A DNA stretch of 64,000 bases from Siphonodentalium dalli (lineage: Eukaryota > Mollusca > Scaphopoda > Gadilida > Siphonodentaliidae): contig CP136063.1 of NCBI GenBank assembly GCA_032622095.1, positions 214,661,982 to 214,725,981 of the forward strand, read 5' to 3'. Each line of letters begins with the position of its first letter. The first letter of the stretch is position 1. The translations under genes were made by a program, and so were the position numbers. Positions 1 through 12,894 of this stretch are shown here, one piece after another. The notes under the pieces were generated by a model. It had not been told where the DNA came from. It searched no databases and worked only from the letters and a program-made list of their open reading frames with translations.

Positions 1-292
1 CGTGGCCCAGTAAAAGGTCGACGAGAAGACGGTCTCGGACCAAATTGCGGATCAAGATGGATAACTCTAAAATAAAGTGGCTTTTTGTGTCAAATAATTG
101 ACAAACCGGCAAAATTTCATTGAACAAAATGTTGATAAATAAGAGGTTTTGGGCAATTTTGTACTATAGTTGACTGGTTTATTTTTGGGCAATTAATCGA
201 TTCTGATAACTGGAGCAGCATTTAAAAAACATTATTGTTGTTGTTGTTGGAATCTGATGATATGGGGACCATCGAATCGGATTGAATACCTT
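1..292 (+). repeat. dispersed repeat, copy 1 (cut by window edge)
   Basis: This stretch matches 48,823-49,116 in the same orientation, with roughly 85% of bases alike by eye over the whole length. It is AT-rich, holds a short run of gtt triplets near 237-248 and has no coding potential. Its left end is cut by the window border, so the true length is unknown. I cannot name the family. Confidence 0.7.
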
Positions 293-1600
293 CACGCTCA
301 ATTATTTATAAATGTCAATTTGACTTCCCATATACATGTATATATATGTTCGGTCTTTTTAATAAAGTACCTCAAGATATTATAGGAAAATAAAAATCAA
401 CACCAGTGACGTAGATCTGTTGTAGTATAAGTTACTAATTCGTTGTACTTAGTTAATGATTATAAGACAATTTACAGTCATGTAGAACCGCCGTGGAGCC
501 AGCAAAATGAAGCAATTAACTGGATTGCGGTAGACATTTATCCATGTCAGGAATCGGAACGCTGAAAATGTGTGTGTCGTGAATCGGAACACTCCGAAAA
601 CAGAATCGGAACGTATGGTAGGGTTACTTTTAAGGCAACGTGTCATGCTAAAATCGCGTATTTTGATCAACTGTATTTTTAAAGTAACGATGGGTTGTTT
701 CCGGATACACGTAAGCAATTTGTTCTACAAAACATGATCTTTTTCCCTTCGAAATTCACATTTGTACACCATATTTTTCGTCTGTGTGTGTGGATTTTAG
801 TGAGCAACCCTTGTAATTTAGTTCAGCGTGATATATATGGGACTAAAGAATAAGAAAGTGAAGAGTAGAATACCTTAGAAACAAATCCTAACATTTGAAT
901 GTGTCATCCCATGAGTTGTTCCCTCGATATACCCCAATTAGTAAACATGGTCCAGTGCATGGTCGTGGAAAATCGAGCAAAACGTTCGCGGAATCGGAAC
1001 TTATACCGCTCGGAATCGGAATTTTGCTCGGGCGGAATGAGATTTCGAGGAGCATATCCTCCACAGTGGTTAAAATGAGAATCTGACAAGTGTTGGTTGT
1101 TTATAAGAAATTGACAACAAACTTGTCCGTCACTTAAGGACATCATTGTGCAGCTATAGGAATATATGTAACCGGAAGGAATATAATCGCACAACACTAA
1201 AATGCGCGGCGATTTGAATTTCAGACCTTAGTAACAAAAAACGCATGTCCAATGTCGCTGGGTTGTACATTTGTCTGCGGTAACTCCCAACTATATAATA
1301 ATGCCATTGTCCGCCTGTTTGTGACTAAAATGTCTACTCAACACGTTGAGTGATAATTTGTTGAGCGAACTGTGTTCAGCGGTTGAGGAACGAGAATTCA
1401 ATGACAAATCAGGATATCTGTTACGTTATCTGTTAGAAGTGTTAGCATGATCAAAGAGACTTAGTGAGAGGTACTACCTTTAGCTGTATATCAAATTAAA
1501 GTGTTGAAGGATAAAACATTGAACACTATGTCTTTTACTTCACTCTCTGAGATGTTCGCAACAATGATGCGAGATTTGTGTTTGTTGCGAACCCCAATGA
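293..1600. other. intergenic, no gene recognised
   Basis: There are no convincing exons. The only pattern is a short motif, CGGAATCGGAAC or close variants, that recurs near 549, 583, 603, 990 and 1012; it may be remnants of a small repeat. The open frames here are short and resemble nothing I know. Confidence 0.5.
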
Positions 1601-1834
1601 ATACGCCTTGTCACTGAGTCGCGGCCATATTGGGCCTATATATCCAGCCCCGTTCCTTTTTTTTAGTGCTATACATGTCAAAATTCTGGAATGAATTCCA
1701 TATATGGAGCTTTTGAGTATTCGTGAATTCCATAATATAGAATGCTAATCCAGAACTTTGACATGTAGCAACAACAAAAAACAGAACGGGGCTGGATGGA
1801 TCCAACATGGCCGCGACTCAGTGACAATTCGTAT
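1601..1834. mobile_element. palindromic MITE, about 234 bp
   Basis: The two halves are inverted copies over nearly the whole length. The left end reads TGTCACTGAGTCGCGGCC and the right end is its reverse complement. Arms of about 110 bp meet near 1,715 with scattered mismatches. No coding sequence is present. It looks like a foldback-type MITE; the flanking ATACG/CGTAT may be part of the inverted repeat or a TA target site. Confidence 0.7.
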
Positions 1835-2667
1835 TGATATGATTCGATCGAAATTGTGATCGACATGATGATTGCCAAGGAATGAAGATATACCACAGCT
1901 GATCTTGTAGGAGTGTTGTATTTGTACATTCCTTGCTTTGAGCATTCAAATGGAATGGAGTAAAGGTGGAATGGCCGGTAATTCGACTTACATGTATCAC
2001 GATTTGGTCCCTGTTTTGAGGATGTACCTTCATTGGACAAAATGGCGACTATCAACCTCCATTGTAAATGCGAACAGTTAATTTGTAGTATATAGTCGTT
2101 GTCGGGCGTAGTTAGAATAATTACAGACAAAACATGTGACACGAATTTGGTGTAAACAAAACAATAATACTAAAGGCGTAGGAAGGCAAGTAATCCAAAA
2201 TTTTCGGCGGGAAGTAACCGAAAGTAGTCCTTCAATCCCAGGAGCTAAATGACATATTGATGGTGAAATAACACTTTCGAACTTCTGGGAGTGTGGGTTC
2301 TATTTCTATCTTGGTGTAAAAATGATAACAAAATATAATAGACAGAGCACTCCCTTCATTGTTATATATATGCATGGACCAATTAATTAACTGTGTATAG
2401 CCAGCGATAATGGAGATCTCTTCCCATAAACTATCAGAAACCGTCAAAGACTCACAGCATGCATGCATGATGCATATATATAATGGCAATGCTGTACAAA
2501 GTTAGAATATGCCGATATATACAACAATGATATTCCTGGAATATGTCCCCTCGTGCCCCCAATGATTTGAATCTCTATTCTGGCTACGCCGTATACGTGT
2601 AGATAGCATAGTTCACCTGTTCAACAATCGAGACATCAAACTAATAGCTGAGGTAATATAAGTTTAG
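1835..2667. other. intergenic, no gene recognised
   Basis: AT-rich sequence with short frames on the minus strand (1,678-2,142 and 2,232-2,489) that show no recognisable domain and no splice context. Nothing else can be supported. Confidence 0.5.
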
Positions 2668-3067
2668 TTAACCCTTTACCCAACAAACCGGCCAAAACCG
2701 GCCAAATAAAGCTTCAACAGCCTAAAATATCTTCGGTCTGTGTCAATAGAACCATACAAATATGGATATCATTGGAACCGGCTCCTTGACCACATTGTGA
2801 TGGTTACAGTTATGCCCTGTGCCAATGCATTCTCTTATATATGCGAGTCGACCATAGGTCGCCTCGCATATATAAGAGAATGCATTGGCCTAAAAAACAT
2901 CTTTTTTTAACACTTTTTACCATTTTTTCTTACATTCTTTAACAATTTTATAATTTTTAATGTGTTAAGCCAATGCATTCTCTTATATATGCGAGGCGAC
3001 CTATGGTCGACTCGCATATATAAGAGAATGCATTGGCACAGGGCCGTTCTGTTGGGTAAAGGGTTAA
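2668..3067 (+). mobile_element. 400-bp TTAA-flanked MITE with paired 67-nt hairpins, copy 1
   Basis: The element is bounded by TTAA on both sides and begins CCCTTTACCCAACA, with the reverse complement at the other end. A TTAA target site and CCCTTT termini are typical of the piggyBac superfamily (established knowledge), so this is probably a piggyBac-type MITE. Inside lies a 229-bp cassette (2,815-3,043) bounded by CCCTGTG and CACAGGG. It carries two 67-nt hairpins at 2,822-2,888 and 2,970-3,036, in opposite orientation and separated by an AT-rich spacer. A twin of exactly the same length lies at 61,880-62,279 in reverse orientation, with only a few differences in the unique parts, which suggests recent movement. 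No transposase is encoded. Confidence 0.85.
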
Positions 3068-4223
3068 AGCCTGTTCTTTGATAGTGTAGTTCACGGTAGA
3101 TGAAGACCCCAGCCAGAGTTTACATGATTTAGTCGATTCTTTTGTAGCACATTTTCATATATGTAGTCCAAATAATGTAATCTCAAGCTGCGACCTCCCC
3201 CTACGCGAACTACATTATTGAAAAACGTGTAGTAAATAAGACATATATGGCCTAATACTCTATACTATAAAACAAATGGAAAGAACAGGTGCGTTAACTA
3301 GTTTATTGACAGGAGCCCCACGTGTGTTTGGAAAGATGCCAGCGTTGTTGATTTAAATTGTCTGACCAATGACAATCACGAAAATTAATCATCTCTTCAA
3401 CTGGATGTGCGGTTGGAAGTTATTTCTTGCAAAGATGTAGTGTTGCTCATGGAGATTGCATCCCCGCTTAGGTGGTTATGCCCCTTTTATGTATCGTTAC
3501 ACTACTATGAATTCTGTTCAGCCTAAAACTAGAGTTTTTAGTGTATTTAAGATTCAGCAGCCTATATTGCGGCCTATATTGCAGAAAAACAACATGTTCC
3601 TGGCTGCTAATATGTCACATGACCACGACTTATATTAAAATCCTGATTTCGTCCTTATTGGAGCTTATTTTGATCAAATGTTGCCTATATCTCACCCTCA
3701 TATGTAGTGGAAATTCAGAAAATGAAACAACATGAAATATACATTGGAAATAAGCCACAAAAACGATTAGGTTGTACGTTTATTTTTCTCACAGAAGACT
3801 CGCGTTCACGAAAACAAGCACTGTATTTTGACAGATATGGACATCAAGACACCACTGATCTCGATGAGTCGATAGAATGGTGTCAAGTCATCAATATAAT
3901 AAATATAAGTCTAGAAGCTTATACCAGCCAAATCAGCCTATTTTCTGAACAGGGTGCAACAAAACACATAACACATTTTTCCAATACTCATATCTGTCAA
4001 AAATGTGTCTAAGTACAAAATGTTTCGTGTGTGGATAATGGCGTCTTGGTGTATCGATAACCCTACATAAGGAGGCTCATAAGAGGACTCATCGATAGGT
4101 GATGAATGCATCGCATCGGAAAAATGACGGAATCATGGGCGTTTTCTCGGTCTCGCTCCGTGATCGACACTCTATAGACGCTCATGTTGTAGACACTTAC
4201 AGCGCAACAGGCTTCCATGCAAG
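3068..4223. other. 5' flank of the PAN-domain gene
   Basis: This stretch should contain the promoter and 5' UTR of the gene that starts at 4,224, but I see no strong TATA or initiator arrangement. An open frame of 101 codons (3,707-4,012, plus strand) has no recognisable domain and is probably chance. Confidence 0.4.
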
Positions 4224-4530
4224 ATGCTCTGGGTGCCACTTTTTGCTTTCGTGTGGAGATCTGTTGTCTCCTTCCAAGTAAATCTGTTCACGTCCTATAT
4301 CGACTGTGGCGTGCAACCACAGAATGGGGTTGAACTTCAGACTGGAAGGTTTAGTCTGACAACATGCTCGCTATTGTGCGCTGGGACTCGTGGTTGTACA
4401 TCATTCGTATACTGTTCGGGGGTAGAGGCCTGCACATTGGTTAGTTTTTATCTTGACGTCAGTGTCATCACCGGATATAAACAGCCTGGATGTGATGTAT
4501 ACACAACTAAAGATTCGACTGATTCACTAC
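4224..4530 (+). CDS. secreted PAN/apple-domain protein, exon 1
   Basis: First coding exon of a five-exon gene (4,224-4,530; 14,360-14,520; 18,304-18,473; 21,477-21,652; 26,589-26,638). Joined, these give 864 nt and a 287-residue product with every junction in phase. The ATG opens a hydrophobic leader (MLWVPLFAFVWRSVVSF) that looks like a secretion signal cleaved near residue 18. Residues 28-90 are a cysteine-rich module with cysteines at 28, 48, 52, 58, 64, 70 and 90; the C-x3-C and x5-spaced cysteines fit a PAN/apple fold, which usually binds proteins or carbohydrates outside the cell. The donor AC/GTGAGT leaves one base for the next codon. The role is inferred to be extracellular adhesion, mucus or shell matrix, or innate recognition; the sequence cannot tell which. 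The start is the first ATG giving a leader in frame with the cysteines. Confidence 0.8.
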
Positions 4531-4670
4531 GTGAGTAAATTGTCAGCGTTAGGAATTATCCATTATAATTATCTGGTGTATATGTGTATGCATTATCAAG
4601 GAATGTGGTAAATATATATGCATGCTTCCATACATCCAGTTACAACAAAATATAAAATATAATTTAACAT

Positions 4671-5007
4671 AAATGTTCGGCATATTTCAACGAATACTCT
4701 ATAACAAATGCGATATATATCGAGACTAATAATACAACACGCATCCCTTTTTGTAGTATATATATATCACCCTGTGTACATATTAAGAATTGGATGTAGT
4801 GGGTGTGTGTTATTGTGGGATACGGCACTGTGTCGTTGTGCGCATTTTGCGGTTTACACTAAATGTGTCCCAACGGCCACAGTGCCCAATTCCCCAATAA
4901 CACACCCACTACATTCATTTCTTATATATATATAGCGTTCTGATGATTTATTCCCATAAAAAGCTGAGTGTATCCTTATTTATTTTCACAAAATCTGCCG
5001 AACATTT
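4671..5007. mobile_element. MITE with AAATGTTCGGCA ends
   Basis: Inverted termini AAATGTTCGGCA face each other 337 bp apart. A second, inner inverted repeat (about 4,790-4,915) has arms containing TGTAGTGGGTGTGTGTTATT and its complement, so the whole element folds on itself. No coding sequence. The family is not assigned. Confidence 0.65.
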
Positions 5008-7205
5008 GAGACTAGACCACGCATCACATTAAGTCATCCCAATATAAGATTACCAGACTCTTAGCAACGATTACGTGATCGTTATTTATAACTGGCTTCA
5101 GGTGCATTTCGGCTGAACTTTGAAAAGCACGCCCAATAATTCTGCTGACCGCTTTCAGTGTTTAGGTCAACCATTTGTCTTACGGTTCTGTGTGTTATTG
5201 GGGGTCTGTGTTACTGGGTATAAACCAGGTCGCGCAATTGGCAGTTGACCGATCACCGAACACGATTTAGTGTATATTATTCTATAGGCTAATAGTACTG
5301 AATAAAAGGGCAAACTTGTTTTCCCCAGTTTACCCGTGTGACCTCGACTATGGTACATTTAACTATGCGTTGGTTACATTGGTGACGCATCTTTAATATG
5401 CATTATCTCCCCCTCCTACTCATCCTACTCTGTCCTAACCCCTCCTACTCTTCGCGCATCTCTTCGTCTATACATCATATAATGTCAAAACATTAGCGAA
5501 CACGTAATCAATCAGCCAGTTAATATGCAACTAAATAGCAATGACCAGATACAAGATCTTGGTCCCATGCTGCTTTGGTGAGGAATTCATTAGAATGCAT
5601 GGTACCAACATCTTGTATGGTTTTTAACATCTTAAGAAACTGTGGTACCACCTTCCTACGTGGACGACCACAAAAAGATTATTATATAACTTACTGTCGT
5701 CTCCATTTCCTACCGATATAACATGCCTCCAAATCTCCGATAATATACAGCAGCAGTTTATGTCAACTATACTATGTCTCAACATGTTATTACGCCCTAT
5801 GGGTGTATACTACCAGTGTGTTCTGATCGTGTCAATGAAGAGATGGGGATATCTCGCAGAACAACACATTTCTGGTTTCACACGATGCGAGTTATTTTAG
5901 GAAATTGTAGAAGAACGAAGAGTAATTATAAATAATGTCCTATTCCCAAAAATAACACAAAAGGTGACATTTGGTGATGTTTTAGTAATATATAACCAAG
6001 ACATCAAGTATCATTTGCAGAAGATGTATACAACAAATTGTTTTACAAGAAATATTACGACAAATAAAAAAAAGCGAAACGATGGTGAACAGGTAACGAA
6101 AACAGCAAGAAAGGATTGGTCAACAATGTCTGACGTTGCCGTATACAAATATAATTATAATAGTCAAATAGTAACATATATAAAAATGTATTGAATTTGC
6201 ACTGTATTTTATGAACCGTTTTCTGTTTATATATTCGTTACTTGTGTTATTTTTGACGAGTACAATTTATTTTAAAAAACATTTTGACGAATACAATTTA
6301 TTTTTAAAAAACATTTAAATAGGAGCTATGTGGTAACTTTGATTAATAGCGTACTCGTTATATTGCGTACCGGTTAGACTTTTTCGCAGGATGTATGTAT
6401 TCGCGGATGTCTCACTGTTGCAGTATGTAACTTTTATGCCCGCGTAAATTGCTTTTGATATTTAGGTGTGAACAATATGGCTGGGCCACTCTTGAAGATT
6501 TTATTGTGGCCCGAACACAGTGTATAATATAACAACAAACAGCAAATATTGCTGATGAAGTATGTCTCGCTTGGAATGTAGACTAAAGGTCGTATTGCTA
6601 AGTACCGGGTGTATATTTAATCTGATTACTATAATTTTGATCCGCATTTAGAGGCGTTCTGGTGTGGTGAAAGAGAAACCTACAGTGATAACAGGTGATA
6701 AGCCGTAGTTTTTGTAATAAGTTGAAGGATTAGTTGTTTTTATGGAATTCTGAGGTGTTGCATTCATGAAACCAATATATTTTATATTATAATTTATATA
6801 TATATATGCTTAATAGTTTTATCTTGAGGGCGTTACTATGGTTTTCTTGTCTCCTATGTTTCTGTATTATTGTTTTGTGTCGGAATTAAGTATGCAGGCC
6901 TGCAAATAGTGTGTCTGTTATTTGCAGAATGAGGTCACCAGATGGTGAATTTAGTTATGCTCTCCCGCAGAGGGCAATATCATCACCAAATTCATCCTAT
7001 TGGGACCTAATTCTACTTAGGCCTCATCTTCTGGGAAGTATATATAGTCTCATATTAACTTTGTTTTCATATACTTTTTCCCCTTCTGAGAAGTTTCTAT
7101 ATCCCCTAATTTGAGAATATAAAATGCATAATCGAGGTGACTAATGTGTAAACATCACCAACTTCAACTGGGGAACTTCAATCTTCAATTATATGTCTCA
7201 CATGA

Positions 7206-7580
7206 ACACCAGAATAATCACCCTCGTCGATGGCATATCATCTACATCATGATCATCATTATCACCGCCATCATCATCACCGCCACTCCTTATGGTCATT
7301 ATCATCATCATCACCACCGTCATTATTACCACCATCATGATCACCATCATTCATTGTCGCCATTATCATCTTCCTCGCCACCACCACCGTCATCACCACC
7401 ATCACCATCAGTCGTCGCCTGCACCAGTCATGGTCGTCGTCGGAATCACCATCACCATCATCACTTATTTTCGTCGTCAGCATGACCACCACCATCATCA
7501 TCACCTTCAGTATCATCACCATCATTATCATAATCAGAGTCGCCACCTTTGCCATCATCATCATTGTCATCACTAGCAAC
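7206..7580 (+). repeat. CAT/CAC trinucleotide microsatellite
   Basis: A long imperfect run of catcat, caccac and atc triplets. It creates histidine-rich frames on the plus strand and Met/Asp/Val-rich frames on the minus strand; both are by-products of the triplet repeat and not genes. Confidence 0.9.
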
Positions 7581-8351
7581 ATATCGCTTAGGTGGTATAC
7601 CGTCCTCACTCCATCCTCAACTTTGTCAAGGTAGTCGTCTTTGTTATCTTCGTTACCACTTTTCAACATAATTATGACATCAGAATCATTAGCATAATCA
7701 TGTTGAGACGCACCAATCGGCTTAATTTCACTTTGTGTAGATTACAAATCTGTGCTTATCAGGAATAAATCCAAATTCAAAATTGTTAAATCGGTTACGG
7801 TCGCCTAATGTACTATATGCACAATACTGGACACCTTTAGAATAATGAACTACTACGGATAAGAAATACGAATAAGGTGCTACGTCATAGAATATGTGTT
7901 CTTTCTGTGAGTTGTCGTTTTACCATATCCGTAGTTACGATTATGGTTCCGAGAAGCCGAGCATGGACACGCGAACTTTGTATGCAATAGTCGAGCCTAC
8001 CACTGATATAACTGATATCACCATATATATAATTAAGTAGAAAATAATCACGGCAGACATAACTATATCAGCTTACTGTGATTGACACGACGTTTACACA
8101 CAATATTGTCTCACAAACGACTCGTGTATATAGTCGTTAATTCTGCGAAAGTGTTTTCGGACTGTCCGAAACATTCACGACTACTATTAGCTATTCGCAA
8201 TTATTATCAGTAGTAGTGCATTAAGGGAAACGTGTCAATTGACTGCCACTACCTGCGCCCCAATACTTTTGCGGTTTCAATACTTTTTGTAAAAAATACA
8301 TGATTGTAGGTTCCTTTCCTCTCAGTTCTAATAGCTTGGCGGCTATGTGTC

Positions 8352-8703
8352 TTAAAGGGGGACTATACACTAAATCCGGTCATTTATGGGACCATCTCCT
8401 CTTATACTAAACAAAATATATGCAAAACAATGAATGACTTTGAGCCATGGATTAGTGCAAAATACACTAATATACTCTATGAACGACGCAAACATGGTAA
8501 TTATAATGAAAATTAATTTATGAATGCAGTCATAAAATCATGTTCACTATAATTACTATGTTGTTTGCGTCGTTGAAAGAGCACATGAGTATATTTTGCA
8601 CTAATCCATGGCTCAAATTCATTCATTTATTGCATATATTATGTTGAGTATAAAAGGAGATGGTCCCATAAATGGCCGGATTTAGTGTACAGTACCCCTT
8701 TAG
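8352..8703. mobile_element. palindromic MITE of the TTAA-AGGGG family, copy 1
   Basis: About 350 bp with long inverted arms meeting near 8,527. Termini read TTAAAGGGG on the left and CCCCTTTAG on the right, so the right TTAA is mutated. Arms share blocks such as GCCATGGATTAGTGCAAAAT with their complements. It is closely related to 36,071-36,429. No coding sequence. Confidence 0.8.
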
Positions 8704-9414
8704 GCAATGAGTCTCGGCACAATAAGTTGGTGCTCATAGACAGGTGACTGGGATTGGACACATTTCGTAAAATGAACTATTACACTAAATTACGAATAGC
8801 TCATTGTAGTCGTAATTATTTCAGATGGTCCAAAAATCTTTTCGCATACTGTGAGAGTATCGTGCTTGCCACACTAAGGGGATTATATGTTAATGTATAC
8901 ATTTTGTCAATTTTGACAAGGAGAGATGTTAACATACTTGAACATGACTTTGAACCAAGTAGGTCTGTATGTGGTCATACTAACATACGTACAGTATTTT
9001 TGTTTTGTGTTTTTTGTTGCTATTTTATTTGCCGGTAAGTCATTTTATAAACTGTTACAGTGCTTATGCATTAGCATTTATATTCTTCAAAAGAACATTT
9101 GGACAAGCTGGTGTAAAACGTGTTTTTGCCGTTTCGATCACCTACCCACACAGACAAACCTTCCAGCACATATTTAGAACCCACATGCTGAGAATATAAT
9201 TTCTCGCATACAATAATCAATAATAATATTGGAATTGGTCTCTAACAGTATGTGCTTACGTTGAGGTAATTTGTCATCAAAATTGGTCATTGATACCGAT
9301 TTAGAACACTCACTCAAACTTACTTTTTGAAGCACTGGAATCTAAATAAGACGGTTCATTGATTTTATTGGGAAAATACTTTACTGGTATATGCTGATGC
9401 ATTTTATTTAGTTA

Positions 9415-10925
9415 CTAGCAGGGTTACCCGGCGTTGCCCAGGTTAAAGTGATGTGAAACCCTCTGCACATTGTGGATATATGGTGGGAATAGAGGATACT
9501 CTTGTTAAAAGCGTTACACATATTATCATAAATTATATATCTAAATAGCATCACAAAACATGATTCTTACACACGGAATATAAGTAGTAGCTCAACTTTT
9601 CGGATCGGAGCGATTGCCATTTTGTTTATCGCGATTAAAGATACGGGCGGCGTTGGCGGTGGGTTTTCTGTTAAAATATTCAGCTCCGTCAAAACCCACC
9701 ATAAACAGAAGAATAGTAAAATATAGACAGACATTGTTCTAATACCAATCAGAAATATGGCATAAAAAGGAACTTATTGTCAAAAGTTTTTCCTTTGTTA
9801 TGTAAACAAAAGCAAAAACACGTTACAGAACCTGGCTTTTGTTTAGATCCGGATATGGTAAACATAAAGAGCGTTATTTGTTATAATATGTTTTTGTTTT
9901 CCTGATATGGAGATAATAAAGAGCGTTTATATAATTTGTGTGTGATTAACCAATAGAATTGCGCTGTGTTATGTCAGCAGAAGCAAAACTTCTGTAACAC
10001 AAGCAGGCTCTTGTTTACGAACACCATCGTACGTCTTGACGACAATATAATATTTACGCGCTGATCTTTGGCATATGAACAAAACTATGTATATTTTAAT
10101 ATTCCTTCTATTGATGGCGATTTGAACAAATATGAAAATGTCTGCAACGAACGCCGCCCGTGACTTTAATCCGTCCCACTAATAAAGGACAATTTATTTA
10201 TTTACAACTGCATATATACCGTACTTCATACGTTATAACATGAACATCATAAACACATTAGTTCGCAAAAATAAAAGACGACAATTGGGTTTTACATAGA
10301 GATGTATCATTCAATCTAGTGGGTTTGGCTAAGGTTTTGATGACACCTGGTTATTATATCTCCTTGAAGATACAGATGTTTTCATGAAGAGTCCAGGTGC
10401 TCCTCTATTCATTGTGCTATATACTGGCTAATTATTCTCAGTTTAAAAGAAATGTTGCTATGCTTTTATATCAGCTACATGTGCCCGACACAGAGCGATA
10501 TTTTGAGTTGTTTATGTTAGGCGATGAGTCTGTTCTAAAACATGAAAGATGTCCTCTGTATATTGGGCAGATATAACCTTGTCAGATGTCAGTATTGGAG
10601 GATCCTGAAAAGTCATGTGCCACTGACTCCGTTTTCTTTTATTGCAGAATACATTATATTTGACGGCACACTGTGACCACTATTGTTGAACAGGCCTTCT
10701 ATACATTTCCATATATCTTTTAACCTTTTTGTGGAAACTATATTGAATGGGGCAGACTCAATTGTGTTATAATATTAACATGAGCTATTCTAATATTCTA
10801 ACATGCACCATTATCTTCCTCGTAAAAAGTTACCACTGTTAGAACGCCTTGGTGCCATCTCGATTGTACCCCGTGAAGTTATATATAGAACACATACAGA
10901 CAGACATATATTTTCAAATATATCT
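9415..10925 (+). mobile_element. non-autonomous element starting CTAGCAGGGTTACCCGGCG, interrupted
   Basis: The left end matches 13,314 onward and the start of the element at 27,903. The right end has a CAGACAGACA run followed by AT-rich sequence, like 12,984-13,033. A separate TTAA-flanked element (9,635-10,169) is inserted in it. I see no coding sequence. The layout resembles the 3' part of a non-LTR retrotransposon or its short derivative, but the class is a guess. Confidence 0.5.
9635..10169 (-). mobile_element. 535-bp TTAA-AG MITE, diverged copy
   Basis: TTAA sits at both ends, with inverted termini reading TTAAAG then ACGGGCGGCG. Internally it matches the 500-bp elements at 24,933-25,432 and 30,729-31,232 in the reverse direction, including the repeated AAAGAGCGTT motif and the GTTATGTAAACAAAAGC block. 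It is more diverged than those two and is nested in the 9,415-10,925 element. Confidence 0.7.
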
Positions 10926-10959
10926 AGGCACAAAATGTGACGTTTTTAACACGCACAAT

Positions 10960-12830
10960 TTGATTCATCGTATCATTTGAGAAGAACGTCTATGAATTTG
11001 ATGTTAATTGGCACTAAACATATTTCTATCAGTTTTCTATTTCGGACTCCAGCGGCGCCACATTTGACACCATTAAACCAAAAACTTGGACTCATTATTG
11101 GGATGAATATATATAACATTGTTGAAAATTGGCGAGTACACAAATTGGTAACAAATTTAGGGCCCCCATATCTCTCACCCAAACGGCACTAATTTGGCGT
11201 ATTTAAACCACGCGATTAGATTCCTCGTATCACAGAGAAGAATATATATCAGTCTGGTGGAAATCGGCGTTAAACATACTGTTTATCCATTTGTTATGTC
11301 TCTCTCACCGCTTGTGGACCCCTGTCTCGAATGGCACCACTTTTGACATCTTTAAACCACATCATTAGACTCCTGATATCATGGAGATAAATATTTATAC
11401 GTTTGGTGCCAATCGGCGACTAAACAAATTTTTTTTCTTCAAATTTGGTGCCCACCCCACACCCCACACAATCTCTCGCACAAACAGCACCAATATAGCG
11501 TCTTTAAATCACATGAATTGATTCCTCGTATCATGGATAAGAATGTGTATCAATTTGGTGGAAATTGGCGCTAAAATTATTGTGTATCAATTTTGGTGCC
11601 CCTCTCCTTTTCAGTGCAACCCTGACTCGAATGACGCCACTTTTAACAGTTTTAAGCTACACCATTAGACTCATCATACCATGAGGATGAGTTAGTATAA
11701 GTGTGGTAGCAATCGATGACTAAACCAATTCTTATCAAATTTAGTGCTTACCCCCCCCCCCCCCAATATCACATCAAAACAACACCAATTTGGTGTCTTT
11801 AAATCATACAATTAGATTCCTTGTAGCATGAAGAAGAATGTTTATTAATTTGGTGGAAATCGGCGGCAAAATTATTTGTATCAATGTTGGTGCCCCTCTC
11901 ACTTTCAGTGCACCCCTGACTCGACGGACGCCACTTTTGCCGGCTTTAAGCCACCCAATTAGACTCCTCATACCATGGGGATGATATTGCATAAGTGTGG
12001 TGGCAATTGGCGACTAAACCCATTCTTATCAAATTGAGTGCCCCTCCCACAATCTTTCATCCAAACGACAGCAATTTGGAGTCTTTAAATCACACGATAA
12101 GACTCCTCGTATTATGGATAAGAATGCGTATCACTTTGGTGGAAATTATTGCGTATCAATTGTGGTGCCCCTCTGCCTTTCAGTTCAACCCTGACTCGAA
12201 TGACGCCACTTTTGACAGATTTAAGCCACACCATTAGACTCCTCATGCCATGTGAATGATATTGCATAAGTGTGGTGGCAATCGGCGACTAAACCCATTC
12301 TTATAAAATTGAGTGCCCCTCCCACAATCGTTCATCCAAACGACAGCAAGTTGGAGTCTTTGAATCGCACAATTAGGTTCCTTGTATCATGGAGAAGAAT
12401 ATATATCAATTTGGTGGAAATCGGCATCCGTGCATCGTGCATCCCTGGCGCGAATGGCGCCACGTTTGACATATTTAAACAACACCATTAGATTCCTCAT
12501 ATCATGGAAATGATTATATAAATGTTTCGTGGCAATCGGCGGCAAATTTTTTTTCTACCCCTCCCCCTTTTCTACCCCTGACAACGGCATCACTTTAGAA
12601 AATTCTAACCCGCGCCATTATCTTTCTCGTAAAACGTTACCCCTAGTAGACCGTTGGTGCCATCTAGATGGTCCCTCGGTGCTAAACTTAGTTTATCAAT
12701 GTTGGTGCCCCTCTCCCCTTCCGTGCATCCCTGACTCGACCGGCGCCACTCTTGACATATTTAAACCAGACCATCAGATTCCTTATATCATGGGGATGAT
12801 TATATATAAGTTTCGTGGCAATCGGCGACA
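10960..12830 (+). repeat. tandem array, period about 275-310 bp
   Basis: Landmark phrases recur in order. TTTGGTGGAAAT-type sequence appears near 11,246, 11,557, 11,849, 12,136 and 12,411. GTGGCAATCGGCGACTAAAC-type sequence appears near 11,410, 11,704, 11,998, 12,273, 12,525 and 12,814. Each period consists of two related halves of about 145 bp, so the unit is a dimer. A cytosine homopolymer lies at 11,751-11,764. The short open frames inside follow the repeat and are not genes. The array is bordered by two similar CAGACAGA-bearing ends, at 10,798-10,925 and 12,895-13,033. Confidence 0.75.
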
Positions 12831-12894
12831 ACAAAATATTCTGCCCTCCCCCTTTTCTGCCCCTGACAACAACGGCGTCATTATAGAAAACCCT

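Noticed and set aside
7144-7669. Histidine-rich and Asp/Met-rich open frames
   Set aside because: They arise from the CAT/CAC triplet microsatellite; all frames stay open because the repeat contains no stop triplets. The same holds for 42,066-42,320.
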